A stretch of DNA of 64,000 nucleotides, taken from Chionoecetes opilio (taxonomy: Eukaryota; Arthropoda; Malacostraca; Decapoda; Majidae). The notes under the pieces are model-generated. The model was given only the letters and a program-made list of their open reading frames with translations, was not told the DNA's origin and ran no database searches. Made by a program: the position numbers and the translations under genes. The DNA lies in the NCBI GenBank assembly GCA_016584305.1, contig JACEEZ010017961.1, positions 1 to 64,000 on the forward strand, written 5' to 3'. This document shows positions 54,572 to 64,000 of this stretch, piece by piece. Numbering within the stretch: the stretch's first letter is position 1; each line of letters begins with the position of its first letter.

Positions 54572-55010
54572 TCATAATAAGAAAGAAAGTCGTATCCCAG
54601 TATGGGCTGAGTAACTTCTGCAACTACAAAAACCATGGGAACTTACTGGGCAAAACCGAAATCCATCGTGATCCTCTCTGTGCCATAAGTCACAATTGGT
54701 GTTCCGTTGGCCACCAGAAGGTCGAACGAGGTGGGGGTTATACTTGCGGTCATCCTGGGTAGGAGGGAGAATGCTGACGGATGCTCCTGTGTCCACTAAG
54801 AACTCTTGCCAGTGCATTGGTCTCTTACAAGTAGCAAAGACCCCAGGAGCGTCAAAAACTGTGGAAGAGCTCGCATTCACTTGCCCCCCGCCGAACTTGT
54901 TTCCCGACCACTGGCATGGTGGGCGGCACTGTCTGGCCCTGGCACCAAAGGTGAATGGTCCCAGCACAATTCAACGTTGGTAGAGGTAGAAAACGATGGA
55001 TGGGACCCCC
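54572..55010 (-). pseudogene. Gypsy gag zinc motif and aspartic protease
   Basis: FGARARQCRPPCQW is the H..FG..A..C..PC element ending gag in this Gypsy lineage. LVDTGASVSILPP (active site at 54793 downwards) is the retropepsin core that cleaves the polyprotein. Upstream frameshifts separate it from the gag body, and downstream the frame breaks before RT. Confidence 0.75.
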
Positions 55011-55298
55011 TTTACCGTTGAGACTGTTACGCCCTCTATGTGGAACAAACGGGCGAGGCACTCTTATATTTATGCACTCCTCAATGGCGTCCAGTCGTTT
55101 TCAAGATTTGGCGAAGCAGAGTGCCTGAAGTTTCAGCTCTAGGGAAACCTGCAGACAGACAGTTGATCCTCCGTAGTGTCTCCAAGACATTTAAAGACCC
55201 ATATAAGGTGGTGGAGCCTTTGGGGGGCAGGCATGGCGACATTCCCTTTTTTGGCTGTAGGTCCATTTTTGGAAAATTTCTATCTGTGGAGAAAGTAT

Positions 55299-55720
55299 TT
55301 ACAACATTGGATAATGTGGATTAGGTTTCAAGTGCGGGAGAATGAGTACGTCTGACAATGTGATATCATTCGATCGGCTGCAGAGACGAATGTAAAATAG
55401 ATGTGCTATCATCCCAAAAAAGGACAGAGCAACTCTTACCTCCCAAGGCAACTTCTGAAGAAACATGGATCGAAGCACTGTTGTTGGCAATGACGGGTTG
55501 CACCGTATATTGATTAGTTGCATCTGCTGCCACAGAATAGACGGCCTCATGTCCCCCAAAGTGATGGTTTGCAGCTCCTGTAGATGATGGTGGTCTGGTC
55601 TTCGGTACACGTCTAACAAAGCACTCTTTAGAGCCGCGAATCTGTTGGAGTCCGGAGGCAAGGTAATTGTGCTTTGTACAATGTGGCTACCCTTTGGTAG
55701 GGAAGGCACAGACAACAGCG
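55299..55720 (-). pseudogene. Gypsy gag (capsid region)
   Basis: A 138-codon frame with PDSNRFAALKSALLDVYRRP, LGDMRPSILWQQMQLIN and LRSMFLQKLPWEVRVALSF. This F..LK..L...Y...P....L..L......G..RPS.LL..M..L pattern is the capsid domain found in arthropod Gypsy elements annotated as K02A2.6-like. Confidence 0.7.
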
Positions 55721-55873
55721 TTGAATTTTGTTCGTCGTTGCCGAGGTGTTAGCCAGGTAGCCCTGGACGTTTCAGCAGCCAATCCTGTACATTGTGGTGG
55801 AAGGACGGTAGTTGCAAAACCCCTCAGTCACCCTGCACTCACTTCACAGTTCACTATTCAACGTGGGCTTCAC

Positions 55874-55898
55874 TGGTCACTCCGAGGTCACCAATTTT
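55874..55898 (-). other. Primer-binding site region of the Gypsy element
   Basis: Minus strand immediately after the 5' LTR reads AATTGGTGACCTCGGAGTGA. TGGTGACCCCGACGTGA-like sites prime from tRNA-Trp in related elements; this one is a diverged form, so the tRNA assignment is tentative. Confidence 0.5.
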
Positions 55899-56655
55899 TG
55901 CCTCACGCTGTCACAGGCTCAAATTAAGTAAACACACCGTAACTTTGCCCTTTACCTAACATAAATAGCCGTCACCAACATATGCCAAAAAAGTACACAG
56001 GTCGCTGGATCACAAAAAAATAATATACGTTGCCACAAGGAAGACAACGTAACGTGGAGGACGTGTGAAGCAGCACCGAACCAGGAGGGGCGAGTCGTAG
56101 GGTTACTTTAAAACCTGGGAACCCATGCAGCTAGACGAGGCGGCTGGCCAGGGTGTAGGTGAGGTCCGTAGCTCCCCGTAACCCATACAGGTAGACGAGG
56201 GGGCTGGCCAGGGGGTAGGTGAAGTCCGTAGCTCCCTGTAACCCCCTACAGGTAGACGAGGAGGCTGGCCAGGGCGTAGGTTGAAGTCCGTAGCTCCCTG
56301 TAACCCCAACAGGTAGACGAGGAGGCTGGCCAGGGCGTAGGTGAAGTCTGTAGTTCCCTGTAACCCCCTACAGGTAGACGAGGCGGCTGGCCAGGGCGTA
56401 GGTGAGGTCCATAGCTCCCTGTAACCCATACAAGTAGACGAGGATGAGGATGACGAGGGGCGTAGTCAGGTCTGTAGCTCCGTGAGTGCTGTGTGGAGTG
56501 TGAGTGCGGTCGCAGGAATCTATCGCTGTCCCGGTCCATCCTCCTTATATACCCGACGGTCCACGTGACTCCTGTGACGTAACCGTGAAGAAGGTGGTGC
56601 CCCCTTGTGGGGTGATTCATTGAACCGCCTTGCTTCGAAGCTTCGGGGCACCACA
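55899..56655 (-). repeat. Gypsy 5' LTR
   Basis: Same termini as the 3' LTR, but 757 bp against about 630 bp because it has roughly six of the 60-70 bp tandem units (56115-56450). Units vary, for example 'gaggtccgtagctccctgta' against 'gaagtctgtagttccctgta'. Confidence 0.85.
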
Positions 56656-56659
56656 CATT

Positions 56660-56890
56660 CTCTTGCCTGGGTGGTGTTTTCTCTTCCTCGTTCTGAGTCT
56701 TTTTTCTGTCCTCCTCGTCAAGCCATGTCCCCGCTGCACGCGACCTAGCTCTCACCTAATCCCGCAGTCGCCTTCCCATCCTTTCATACCCGGCCTCATT
56801 TAGGTGGACTCCATCCCTGTCGTACAAACGGTCCTCCTTCAGGGGGCCCTCAAGTCCAAGAAGCTCACGTTTCCTTTTTCGGGGCTACTA
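56660..56890 (-). pseudogene. CR1-like ORF1 C-terminus with esterase block V
   Basis: The minus-strand frame from about 56890 reads ELLGLEGPLKEDRLYDRDGV, HLNEAGYERMGRRLRDWV and then RARSRAAGTWLDEEDRKK. DGVHLN is the DxxH block that closes an SGNH/GDSL esterase, a domain found in ORF1 of CR1-type elements. The Gypsy insertion lies immediately 3', separating it from the ORF2 endonuclease at 47530. Confidence 0.65.
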
Positions 56891-57059
56891 GACCTTGACG
56901 TGTTGGGAGTCACGGAGCTAAACTGCTGGGCTGTGAAGGGGGGGCGGGTTTAGTAGAGCAATACGTACGGTACGTATTTTGAATTCACCATAATTTTGCT
57001 TACGTATTGCTCTCTCGCACACTGACTCGTTTTTCCTATTTTAAATTGCTTTGTTCCTA

Positions 57060-57950
57060 TGGCTTCCTTCAGCGTCGTGGGAAAAAGCTCCACCATGCCG
57101 TTAATTGGCTTGAGGGTGATACAGCGTAGTACGAAGACGGCGGGTGCCTAGGAAAGCAAGCAGTCACTTCAAGCTGGGACTCAACTGCACGCCTTGGTCC
57201 GTGATGAAGGTGACAGGCACGCCGTACAATGCTACCAAACCCGACAGGAAATGAGCAGCCGTACATTTCGCGGTACTGTCAGGCATGGGAATATCGGCGC
57301 CCCAAAGGGTCACCCTGTCCACACAAGTCAGCAGGTAACGGTGACCGCGGGAGGCCGGCAAAGTCGACCCAGAGGGTCTACATGGACGGTTGTGAAATCG
57401 TTGGGTGGGCGTGGGGAAGGTGTGGGGAGGGGCTCGTGTGTGTCGGTGAATTTTTGCGGTTTGACAGGCAATACAGGCACGCGTCCATTCCTTGATGTCA
57501 CGTCTCATCCCAGGCCATACCGCTCGCCTGCTGATGACGCGATGGGTACCGAGGATGCCGGGGTGGTTCAGGGAGTGGTAGTGATTGAACACTGACCTGC
57601 GGTGTTGACGGGTGATGAATGGACGTGGGGGGCCACAAGAGGCGTCACACCAGAGTTTGGCCGGGGAGTCGGGGACGTCGTTCAGGACCAGTTGGAGCGC
57701 TGTGGGCCCCTCAATCAGGACTTGCAACTCAGGGTCTCCCTCCTGTGTCGCCGCCAGGCCACGTAATCGAGCGGCGCAGGCATTGTGACCGCAGACATCA
57801 TCCGGAGGATTGTAGCGCAGCAGGAGAGGACGTCGGCCATGGTATTGTCCTGCCCCGGGATATGGCAGATGTCTGTGGTATACTCGGATATATAAGCCAG
57901 TTGTCTGGAGACCCGGGGGCTGAAACTTTTGCCAGACTGCACCATAGCGT
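57060..57950 (-). pseudogene. Second Gypsy element fragment: RNase H end and integrase
   Basis: RQLAYISEYTTDICHIPGQD then NTMADVLS (57900-57840). LWCDASCGPPRPFITRQHRR, HYHSLNHPGILGTHRVISRR and CIACQTAKIHRHTRAPPHTF carry the HHCC finger (57640-57460). YLLTCVDRVTLWGADIPMPD and VTFITDQGVQLSPSLK give the catalytic core (57350-57170), then RRLRTTLYHPQA (57140-57100). It belongs to the same lineage as 48893-49792 but is clearly diverged. Frameshifts and the DIVGPW-region loss show it is dead. Confidence 0.8.
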
Positions 57951-58256
57951 GTGTTAATTATACATTTGCTTCAGTCTCTCTTTTTCTTCTTGTGTTGTAG
58001 CTTCCTTGCCTGTCTATTAAATTTCTTCCCCTTTCTTTATGTTGTTGTTATCCAGATGGGTTCGGTCTCTTGGCTGTGTTTTGTAGTTCTCTTGAAGTAT
58101 GTCTTTGTTAGGTGTTTTTGCGCTGATTGGTTCATGATTTCTTCCAAGTCCCTTTTTTATTAGTTATTGGGTTATTCGGATATGTTAGTCGTGTTTCAGC
58201 TTCTTTAATGTATTCTTCACAGTGTTCCTCTTTAAAGCTTGTAACTGTAATTTTTC

Positions 58257-59020
58257 TTGAATTTTCAACGAAAACGTAAATGGGAAACGAGGATGGGTGT
58301 TGGTGGTGGGACTGTACGTGGGTACCTTTGTACCTTTGCGGAGAGAATAGGAAAGTCAGTGCTTAATTACAAAATCAGGCTTAGAAAAATGGATGAAAAC
58401 AGGTGGGCTCGAAAAGTTTATGAGTGGATAGGACAGAGTAGTAATGGGATAGATCAAGCAGACGGTGGGAGAGGAAGTGTGGGTTACAGGGTTTCACAGA
58501 TAGGATACACCAGTCTAGTGAGGGGGAGTTAAAGCGAAAGGTGAATGACCAAGTTCAGAGGCAGGGCAGGGAGATGTGGAGACAGAGGATGGAGGGTAAG
58601 AGTTCTCTGAATTGGTACAAGGGGAAGCCCACACCAAAGTGTGAGGTCTTTTATGATGGTAGCTTGGGGAGTGGTTTATTATTTAAAGCAAGGACAAAAT
58701 CTCTGGAGGTTTCAATAGTAGAACTATAGATGGGCAAACGAAGGAAGCAAGATATGTCAAATGTGTATGGGTGACTAGATGAAACTGTAGATCACCTGGT
58801 TTTAATGTGTCCAAGGTATGATGAGGAAAGAGAGCGGCTTATAGAAATAGTGGCACGGGAGGTAGGCGTGGATCAGTGGGATAGAGTCGCAGAGGGGAAC
58901 ATAGATGGGATAATGGAATTTCTTTTAGGTTTGAGTAGGGTACAGGACACCAATAGAAGAATCATTGAAGGGGTTAAAGTATTTCTAGAAAAGGCTTGGG
59001 AAAAAAAGAGCAGGAGTTAG
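58257..59020 (+). pseudogene. Non-LTR retrotransposon ORF2 C-terminus
   Basis: Reads LRKMDENRWARKVYEWIG, REMWRQRMEGKSSLNWYKGK, FYDGSLGSGLLFKARTKSLE, LDETVDHLVLMCPRYDEERE (H...C of a CCHC-type finger, after a frameshift near 58740) and GIMEFLLGLSRVQDTNRRII. A typical end of a CR1-like ORF2 after the RT, with 3' UTR to about 59115. Confidence 0.65.
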
Positions 59021-59119
59021 GGCCTAATCCTACAACCCCTCAGGGAGCCAGCCGGAAAATAGATTTTGAACTGCGACTGAAAACCGTGGTTTAGCTCCCC
59101 ACCTAAAAAAGAAGAAGGG

Positions 59120-60880
59120 GGAACGGGGATGGGTGTGTAATGCCCATTATTCGGGAGAGATAGTATGAGCATTATTATTAAAAAATTTCCCGAGTTATGT
59201 CTTGAAGTAATTTTTTTCTCAGTTTCACATATGACTCATCGTATTTTTTTCTTTCCGCCATCTTTTCGTATCAGTTTGGCCATCCTAGACGCCATTTGTT
59301 CATCTTCTTTCGTTCTTTCACTTCCTCTCTTCCGGACACCCCCTTGTGCGGGGAAAAAGTTCCGTGGAATAATTATTCTGCGATCAGTCATAACTAACGT
59401 ATTCCATTCTTTTCTTTCTTTCCCAAACCATCTTCTCAGATTTAAGAACCCTCCAAACCCCTCAGGGCTTTCAAAATAATCCTATCGTTATGGGTTTTAT
59501 GGTCATATATGGGCGGTGTATAATGATACACGCTAAAATGAAAGCCTCCCAAAGTCCAAAAACGATTTCCATACCACTCCACTCTGAAATAGGTGTTGGA
59601 TTGTCGACATACATATAAAACCATCCTTCGTGAATATTAGATTAAAGCCCATAAATTCTCTTACATCAAAGTAGCCAGTTTTGTATTAAGGCGGCCTCTT
59701 CGGGGATACGCGAGTTTTCATTACTTAAATAGTTGGTTCGGGATTATAAGTTGTTCTTTTAAGGTCACGGTGAGACTTTCCAAACAAGTTCCTTTTTTTT
59801 TTGGTGCGGAAAGCCCAGGGCACGAGTCATTGTTCTCTGGGCGCTTTTGAAGGTAAGACATCTGCCCCTGGCCCCGGTGTTTTTTCTCCCTTAGTATATT
59901 ACATCTATATATTTCTATATAAATATATAGGTACAGTTCAGTGTCACTAAGGCATAGATGTTCCGCCCATCCTTATAAGTGTTTTTAACGAAGGATTGTC
60001 TCTCGGCGTTTTTGAAGGTTGGCGCGAAACCTCCTCAAACGGCCACATGGTCTTACTGGAACACATACAACACTGTCTCGCCATTTCTTTCTCTACTAGA
60101 TACCTATCTTCCATGTGTGATTTATAAATATTAAGTGGTATTTTACCTAGTGTAGGGCAATTCCCTGAATAGTAATTCTAGTGAAGGAGTTTTATGCTCA
60201 TTAGAGCTTTATCTCATAACTTAGGAAAATTCCTACGTCAGGGTGTGAAGTCAAGTTTCTTATTCCCGAGTAGAGTTTTCTCGGTATAGTGTTAACCCTT
60301 ATATGCTGAAGATGATCTCAAGTGAGAGATTTACCATGTCACCAAAATAAATAGGATATCATTACAAATATAGTTCTTGTGTTATTATAAAAACCCAGGT
60401 GGTTATTCTGTTTTAGGAAAATAATTCCCCACACTTCCAAGAGTCAAAGCCTTGTTCGGTATAACCCCTGTACCAACCACGACTACCAAGATCAATCTAA
60501 TACAAATATTAATCAAAACGTCCCCCGGGAGTAATCTTTAGTGAAATACTCGCAGGGCTGGTGGCAGCAAATCCCATAACCTAAACCTTATTATCCTTTC
60601 CCTTAAGTATACCCCCCTTGTTCAGTACTCCCCGTAGTGAGAAGGGGTCAAACTATAATCATATAGTGAAGTCAGAAGACTAAGTTAAATCCTCCATTCA
60701 AGTTGTAATCTTTTATCAAATCATCCCAAATAATATAATTCAAGTAACGTTGACCAGTCATAAAACCCCCCATACCAGTGACCCCAATTTCCAGCAACAC
60801 ACTGGTGACTTTTAGCGGTGGGTATTATTTCCTACAAAAACAGAATATCACCTTGGGCAAGTAGCTAGATAGACTCAAAA
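59120..60880. other. No gene recognised; AT-rich, possibly LTR/leader of the following element
   Basis: 'atatatttctatataaatat' at 59909 and 'ccagtgaccccaatttcc' and 'ctggtgacttttagcggtgg' near 60776-60825 may belong to an LTR end and primer-binding site. No matching second LTR falls inside the window. Frames at 59165-59479 and 59442-59624 are not convincing. Confidence 0.35.
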
Positions 60881-60891
60881 TTCAGAGAAAA

Positions 60892-61385
60892 ATGTACAAA
60901 GTTTCATTGGTGGGACACAGTCAAATTCCCCAAACATTCGACGTCCCAGGCACGGAAATTAGATTTTTAGGAAACCGGGAGGAAAAGCAAATTCCTTCTT
61001 CTCAGATGAAAGGCTGAATAGTGTCCTGGAATGGCCACATCATCTGTGCATTTTGTGGCTAGGTAGTAACGATATTGCCGATGGCATAGATCCCGGTTCT
61101 CTTGCTGACATATCAAGGAAATTTACGCGCACAATAGAGGGGAAATGTGAGGCGGTAGTGTGCACCCTGCTAATAGAACCACGTATCTATTCCGAAAGAG
61201 GACCCATTAGCACAGAAAATTATAAGAAAGTGCAAAATTCTATAAACAAAGAATAAAGCACGCAGGACACAACCAAATAATTAAATTTTAATACATCACT
61301 GTAGTAAACACCTTGGCATCCGACGGGGGTTCATTGGATAGATGAGGGGAGAGATAAAGTAAAAAAACAAATTAAGAACAGTAAT
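60892..61385 (+). pseudogene. SGNH-hydrolase-like (esterase) frame upstream of a Gypsy gag
   Basis: Starts MYKVSLVGHSQIPQTFDV (Ser of GHS at 60919-60921, block I). After a frameshift it continues VLEWPHHLCILWLGSNDIAD (Asn of GSND at 61068, block III). After a second shift it gives VNTLASDGVHWIDEGRD (Asp at 61322, His six bases later; block V). Spacing and order match an SGNH/GDSL hydrolase of about 150 residues. The shifts fall at short repeats, including a five-G run, so they may be sequence errors. Such esterases are known in CR1 ORF1; here the neighbour is a Gypsy-type gag-pol on the same strand. Confidence 0.6.
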
Positions 61386-61759
61386 CAGGGGCCACCTGGA
61401 AATGAATGAACCAGAAACGGCGGAGAATCACCCTTGGTAGCCACGGGAAACCCGAGTGCCCTGTTAGTGGCCGACGGAACACGAGAATCAAATCTCTACC
61501 TGGTACTACAAGAAGTTTTTCTCCGACGGAATCATGAGTTGGATGCAAAACCCATTTTCAGGGTTAAAAGGGGGGGGAGAAAGGAGACGGAAGTAGAAGC
61601 ACAGCAGAGCTAGAAATTTTAGTGGGGGAGTTAAAAGCACAACTAAATCACGGGGACCTCTCCTTGACTCCCATCATCCACGGATAGATGCAAAAACAAA
61701 ATCCAATGAAAACCTTTCGGATAATTCTAAATTATCCACGGATAGCGTGAAAGAGGGAC

Positions 61760-62470
61760 TCTTCAAACCTCAAAGATATTCCAGTACTGGAATTACATCA
61801 ATGCAAGGCCTTGACGCAACGGCCCGACTCCAAAATGTTCTTTGAATTAATTGAAAAATGTAGCTCAAGCAAACGCAACGGCATCCAAATTGCAAAAGGG
61901 AGGGTGTGTCCAGAATTCTCAATTTTAATCCATAACTATCAAGCAAACCAAAAGGTAGAAACATGGTCGGCTCTTAAAAATCTTTTCGTAACCGAGTTCA
62001 CCACCGAAGTGAGGTTGTTTAGAGCCTGGCAAGAGTTGGAGGCAATGAGCTAGGGACTGGGAGAATCCCCTCAAGCGTTCACACACCGTTTTATTTGTCA
62101 ACATGCGGTGATCGCGACAAAACTCCCACAGGAAAATTCCCCGCCCGAGATAAGACAATAAGAGAAAATTGTGGTATGGACTACCAATCACATCGCGAGA
62201 AAAAATTAGAGGGATTCCTCGATGAAGGATATCCCCTAAAAAAATTTCCCTAGACCGCATCAACACGAGCGGCAGATACTGGAAGACAGACCGACACAAA
62301 GGATCAATGATTCCAACCCCAAAGGGGGAGAAGGGAAAGGAAACGGAGAGGAGGCGATAAGCACACACGTTCCTCACACCCGAAACCACCCAAGACGAAG
62401 TAGAGGGTTTAAAACAACAAATCCAAGAATTAAAGGTCAGTTTGGCCCAAGCGAAACTAGAAAAAATCCC
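61760..62470 (+). pseudogene. Gypsy-type gag
   Basis: 61811-62053 is open: KMFFELIEKCSSSKRNGIQI, WSALKNLFVTEFTTEVRLFR and AWQELEAMS. In shifted frames LGESPQAFTHRFICQHAVIA and REKLEGFLDEGYPLKKFLDR follow (62060-62250). This W......F...F......R..QELE....L..SPQ.F..RF capsid pattern is typical of Gypsy gag. Many frameshifts follow. Confidence 0.6.
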
Positions 62471-62734
62471 CTTCCCCACGCGAGTGCTTCACGGGGGGAA
62501 AAACATTCACGCAAAAATATTGCGCTTATTGTCAGTCACCAACGCATAACCTTCCGGAGTGCTGGAGAAAACCCTCCACCAGGTCATTTTTCGCTGTCGA
62601 AAAACGGTTGTCGGAGAGGAGATCGAAACTGTCCTGGACGTGCCCAGGCAAGTAGTCTTCAACAGCACAGTCAAACTCAAAATCCTAGACAATCATTTTG
62701 ACTAGATGGGGATTTCCCCACTTTTAAAATTGTC

Positions 62735-63010
62735 CCCACTATCCAGTAAATATAAACGGGAAAATAACAGAAGCGATGTGGGACACAGGGAGTGGCCTAT
62801 ACTTTAAATCAAAGAAAGTAAAACCCAAAACGGATTGGAGGGGAAAAAACTAAACGACGGAATCCACCCATCTCGTCGGATCACAGACACCCTTTTGAAA
62901 ATCCTCGGCAGATATGGCAAAAATTGAAATCGGTGAGGGGCCCCAAAAATTAAAAAGGTGGTTTCCGTTATCCCAGACTCTTATCTCAACGGCGATTTAC
63001 TTCTTGGGTT
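62735..63010 (+). pseudogene. Gypsy-type aspartic protease
   Basis: YPVNINGKITEAMWDTGSGL has the DTGS retropepsin active site at about 62780. TDWRGKKLNDGIHPSRRITD and LDSYLNGDLLLGLTLK-like residues follow (about 62970-63020), the region of the conserved LLG near the protease C-terminus. Frameshifted. Confidence 0.6.
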
Positions 63011-63589
63011 GACTCTCAAAAAGCCACCCTTACCTGGGATGGGAAGAGTAGAGCATGCAAGGGGCGACACCCCCATTACCGTGAATCACATCCGTCGTAA
63101 AGGAACAAAATCAAAAGAATCCTAAAAAACCGGTGGAAGGCGGAACCAAAAAGAACCTTCCAAATAAATCTTCCCCTAACTCTGTAAAAAAAAACGCTCC
63201 CATTCTGGTTTCAGGCAGGTTAACGTGAAGATCACAGGTTCAACCCATTCTGTCTACCCGCGGAAAAGTTTATAAAAAGTTCCCCTTTACGTGTACAAGT
63301 GTCGGAGAAAATCAATTTACTTCCTTACGATATCCAAAAAGGAAAAATTTTAGCAAAGCATATACTTGGGTCTTTAACACAGTGGAAATTCCCCCACCCC
63401 CCAAAATTAATTCTATCAGAGTCCACAATGACTTAATACCGGTCAAGATAACGACAGCCGAAAGGAAACCCGTCCCCAAAAGGTTAAAAGAATTAATCAA
63501 GGGAAAAAAATGGAAACACTGACTGTTTCAGAACAACAAGAATTACAGCAAGTAATTCTCGAAAAATGATCCGCTTTTCATCCTAGATC

Positions 63590-64000
63590 AAAGATTAGGT
63601 CTCATAACTGGTCCTCCGGTCCACATAAAGGTGGATGATCCTCACCCCAGTCGAGGACCCTCGTATCGGTATCCAGAGAAAGCCAAGGAGCAAATTTTTA
63701 CATATGCTGCAAGATAGGAAGAAAGAAATATCATAGAAAGATCCACGGCCGCATGGTTATCACCGATCGTATTGGTAAATAAACCAGATGGTAGTAAGAG
63801 AATGTGTCTAGACTATCGACACATAAATAAAATCTCGCCAACCCACATCTATCCCCTTCCACGATTGGAAAATTGGTCGAACAAAACCGCAGGCCAAAAG
63901 TATTATGTCACCTTAGACATGCGCGAAGCCTATTTCCAGATCTTACTAGACGACGAAAGTCGCGATTGACCACTTCAGCGACGGTGTCACCTTATATCGT
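63590..64000 (+). pseudogene. Gypsy-type reverse transcriptase, N-terminal part (cut by window end)
   Basis: HIKVDDPHPSRGPSYRYPEK, STAAWLSPIVLVNKPDGSKR, MCLDYRHINKISPTHIYPLP and YYVTLDMREAYFQILLDDES are RT motifs 1-3. 63772-63969 is open; the TGA at 63967 precedes TTFSDGVTLYR-like residues in another frame. The catalytic YxDD block lies beyond the window. Confidence 0.8.

Larger units (their letters stand above)
47535..56655 (-). mobile_element. Gypsy LTR retrotransposon with both LTRs, containing two nested insertions
   Basis: On the minus strand: 5' LTR (56655-55899), primer-binding region, gag, protease, RT, RNase H, integrase, polypurine tract, 3' LTR (48167-47535). CATT at 47531-47534 and 56656-56659 fits a 4-bp target duplication if the LTR 3' end includes three extra bases. 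The zinc motif FGARARQCRPPCQW and the TGGTGACC primer-binding site suggest a CsRn1/K02A2.6-type lineage, an inference. An RTE-like element (49802-51442) and a CR1-like element (about 52247-53985) sit inside pol. Confidence 0.85.
60892..64000 (+). mobile_element. Degenerate Gypsy-type LTR element with upstream esterase frame (3' part outside window)
   Basis: Esterase-like frame, gag, protease and RT occur in this order on one strand with no intervening element recognised. The gap between esterase and gag is about 380 bp and contains charged, repeat-free sequence (61385-61760). The boundaries, LTRs, RNase H and integrase are not visible. Confidence 0.55.

Noticed and set aside
54235..54762. 175-codon plus-strand frame
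   Set aside because: Antisense of Gypsy protease/RT coding sequence; no domain on the plus strand.
61925..62479. 184-codon minus-strand frame
   Set aside because: It is antisense to the Gypsy-type gag on the plus strand, which has recognisable capsid residues.

Overview
The window looks like repeat-rich, intergenic nuclear DNA of an arthropod, most probably a decapod crustacean. This is inferred from interspersed TTAGG/CCTAA-type arrays (about 19.1, 31.7, 42.8 and 45.3 kb), very long dinucleotide microsatellites, and dense, broken non-LTR, LTR and DNA transposons. I see no intact host protein-coding gene, no rRNA, no CRISPR array and no bacterial-style operon. Nearly every recognisable reading frame belongs to a transposable element and is interrupted by stops or frameshifts. 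I cannot name the species.

Layout. 0-14 kb: two direct copies (about 1-1600 and 11690-13560) of a composite repeat with a tRNA-derived SINE head, many pogo/Tigger-like termini, a palindromic element (6.58-7.18 kb), a CR1-like fragment (8.10-8.98 kb) and a homopolymer-rich, probably poorly basecalled tract (2.9-6.4 kb). 15-20 kb: the endonuclease half of an RTE-like element, the 3' end of an I-like element, a Merlin-like DNA transposon with an 8-bp target duplication, and a second Merlin-like copy containing a hAT end and a TTAA-element end. 20.1-27.1 kb: a nearly full-length but frameshifted I-group non-LTR element on the minus strand with a 13-bp target duplication, split by a TTAA-inserting DNA element that carries a coding minisatellite.

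27-46 kb: foldback and palindromic elements, a TA-inserting MITE, two almost identical 1.58-kb copies of an unclassified CCCAGC...GCTGGG element plus two partial copies, a hairpin MITE inserted at the loop of one of them, a 2.13-kb Tc1/mariner-derived palindrome with transposase N-termini in both arms, and a possible decayed Myb/SANT-like gene (31.9-35.6 kb).

46-59 kb: a nest. A CR1-like element (esterase ORF1 remnant at 56.7 kb, endonuclease at 46.4-47.5 kb) is split by a complete two-LTR Gypsy element on the minus strand (47535-56655). That Gypsy element is itself split by an RTE-like insertion (49802-51442, 9-bp target duplication) and a CR1-like insertion (about 52247-53985). A second Gypsy fragment (57.06-57.95 kb) and a plus-strand non-LTR C-terminus (58.25-59.03 kb) follow.

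59-64 kb: a degenerate plus-strand Gypsy-type LTR element running off the window, with gag, aspartic protease and the start of reverse transcriptase. Upstream on the same strand lies an SGNH-hydrolase-like (esterase) frame (60.89-61.38 kb). This pairing is the most unusual arrangement in the window.
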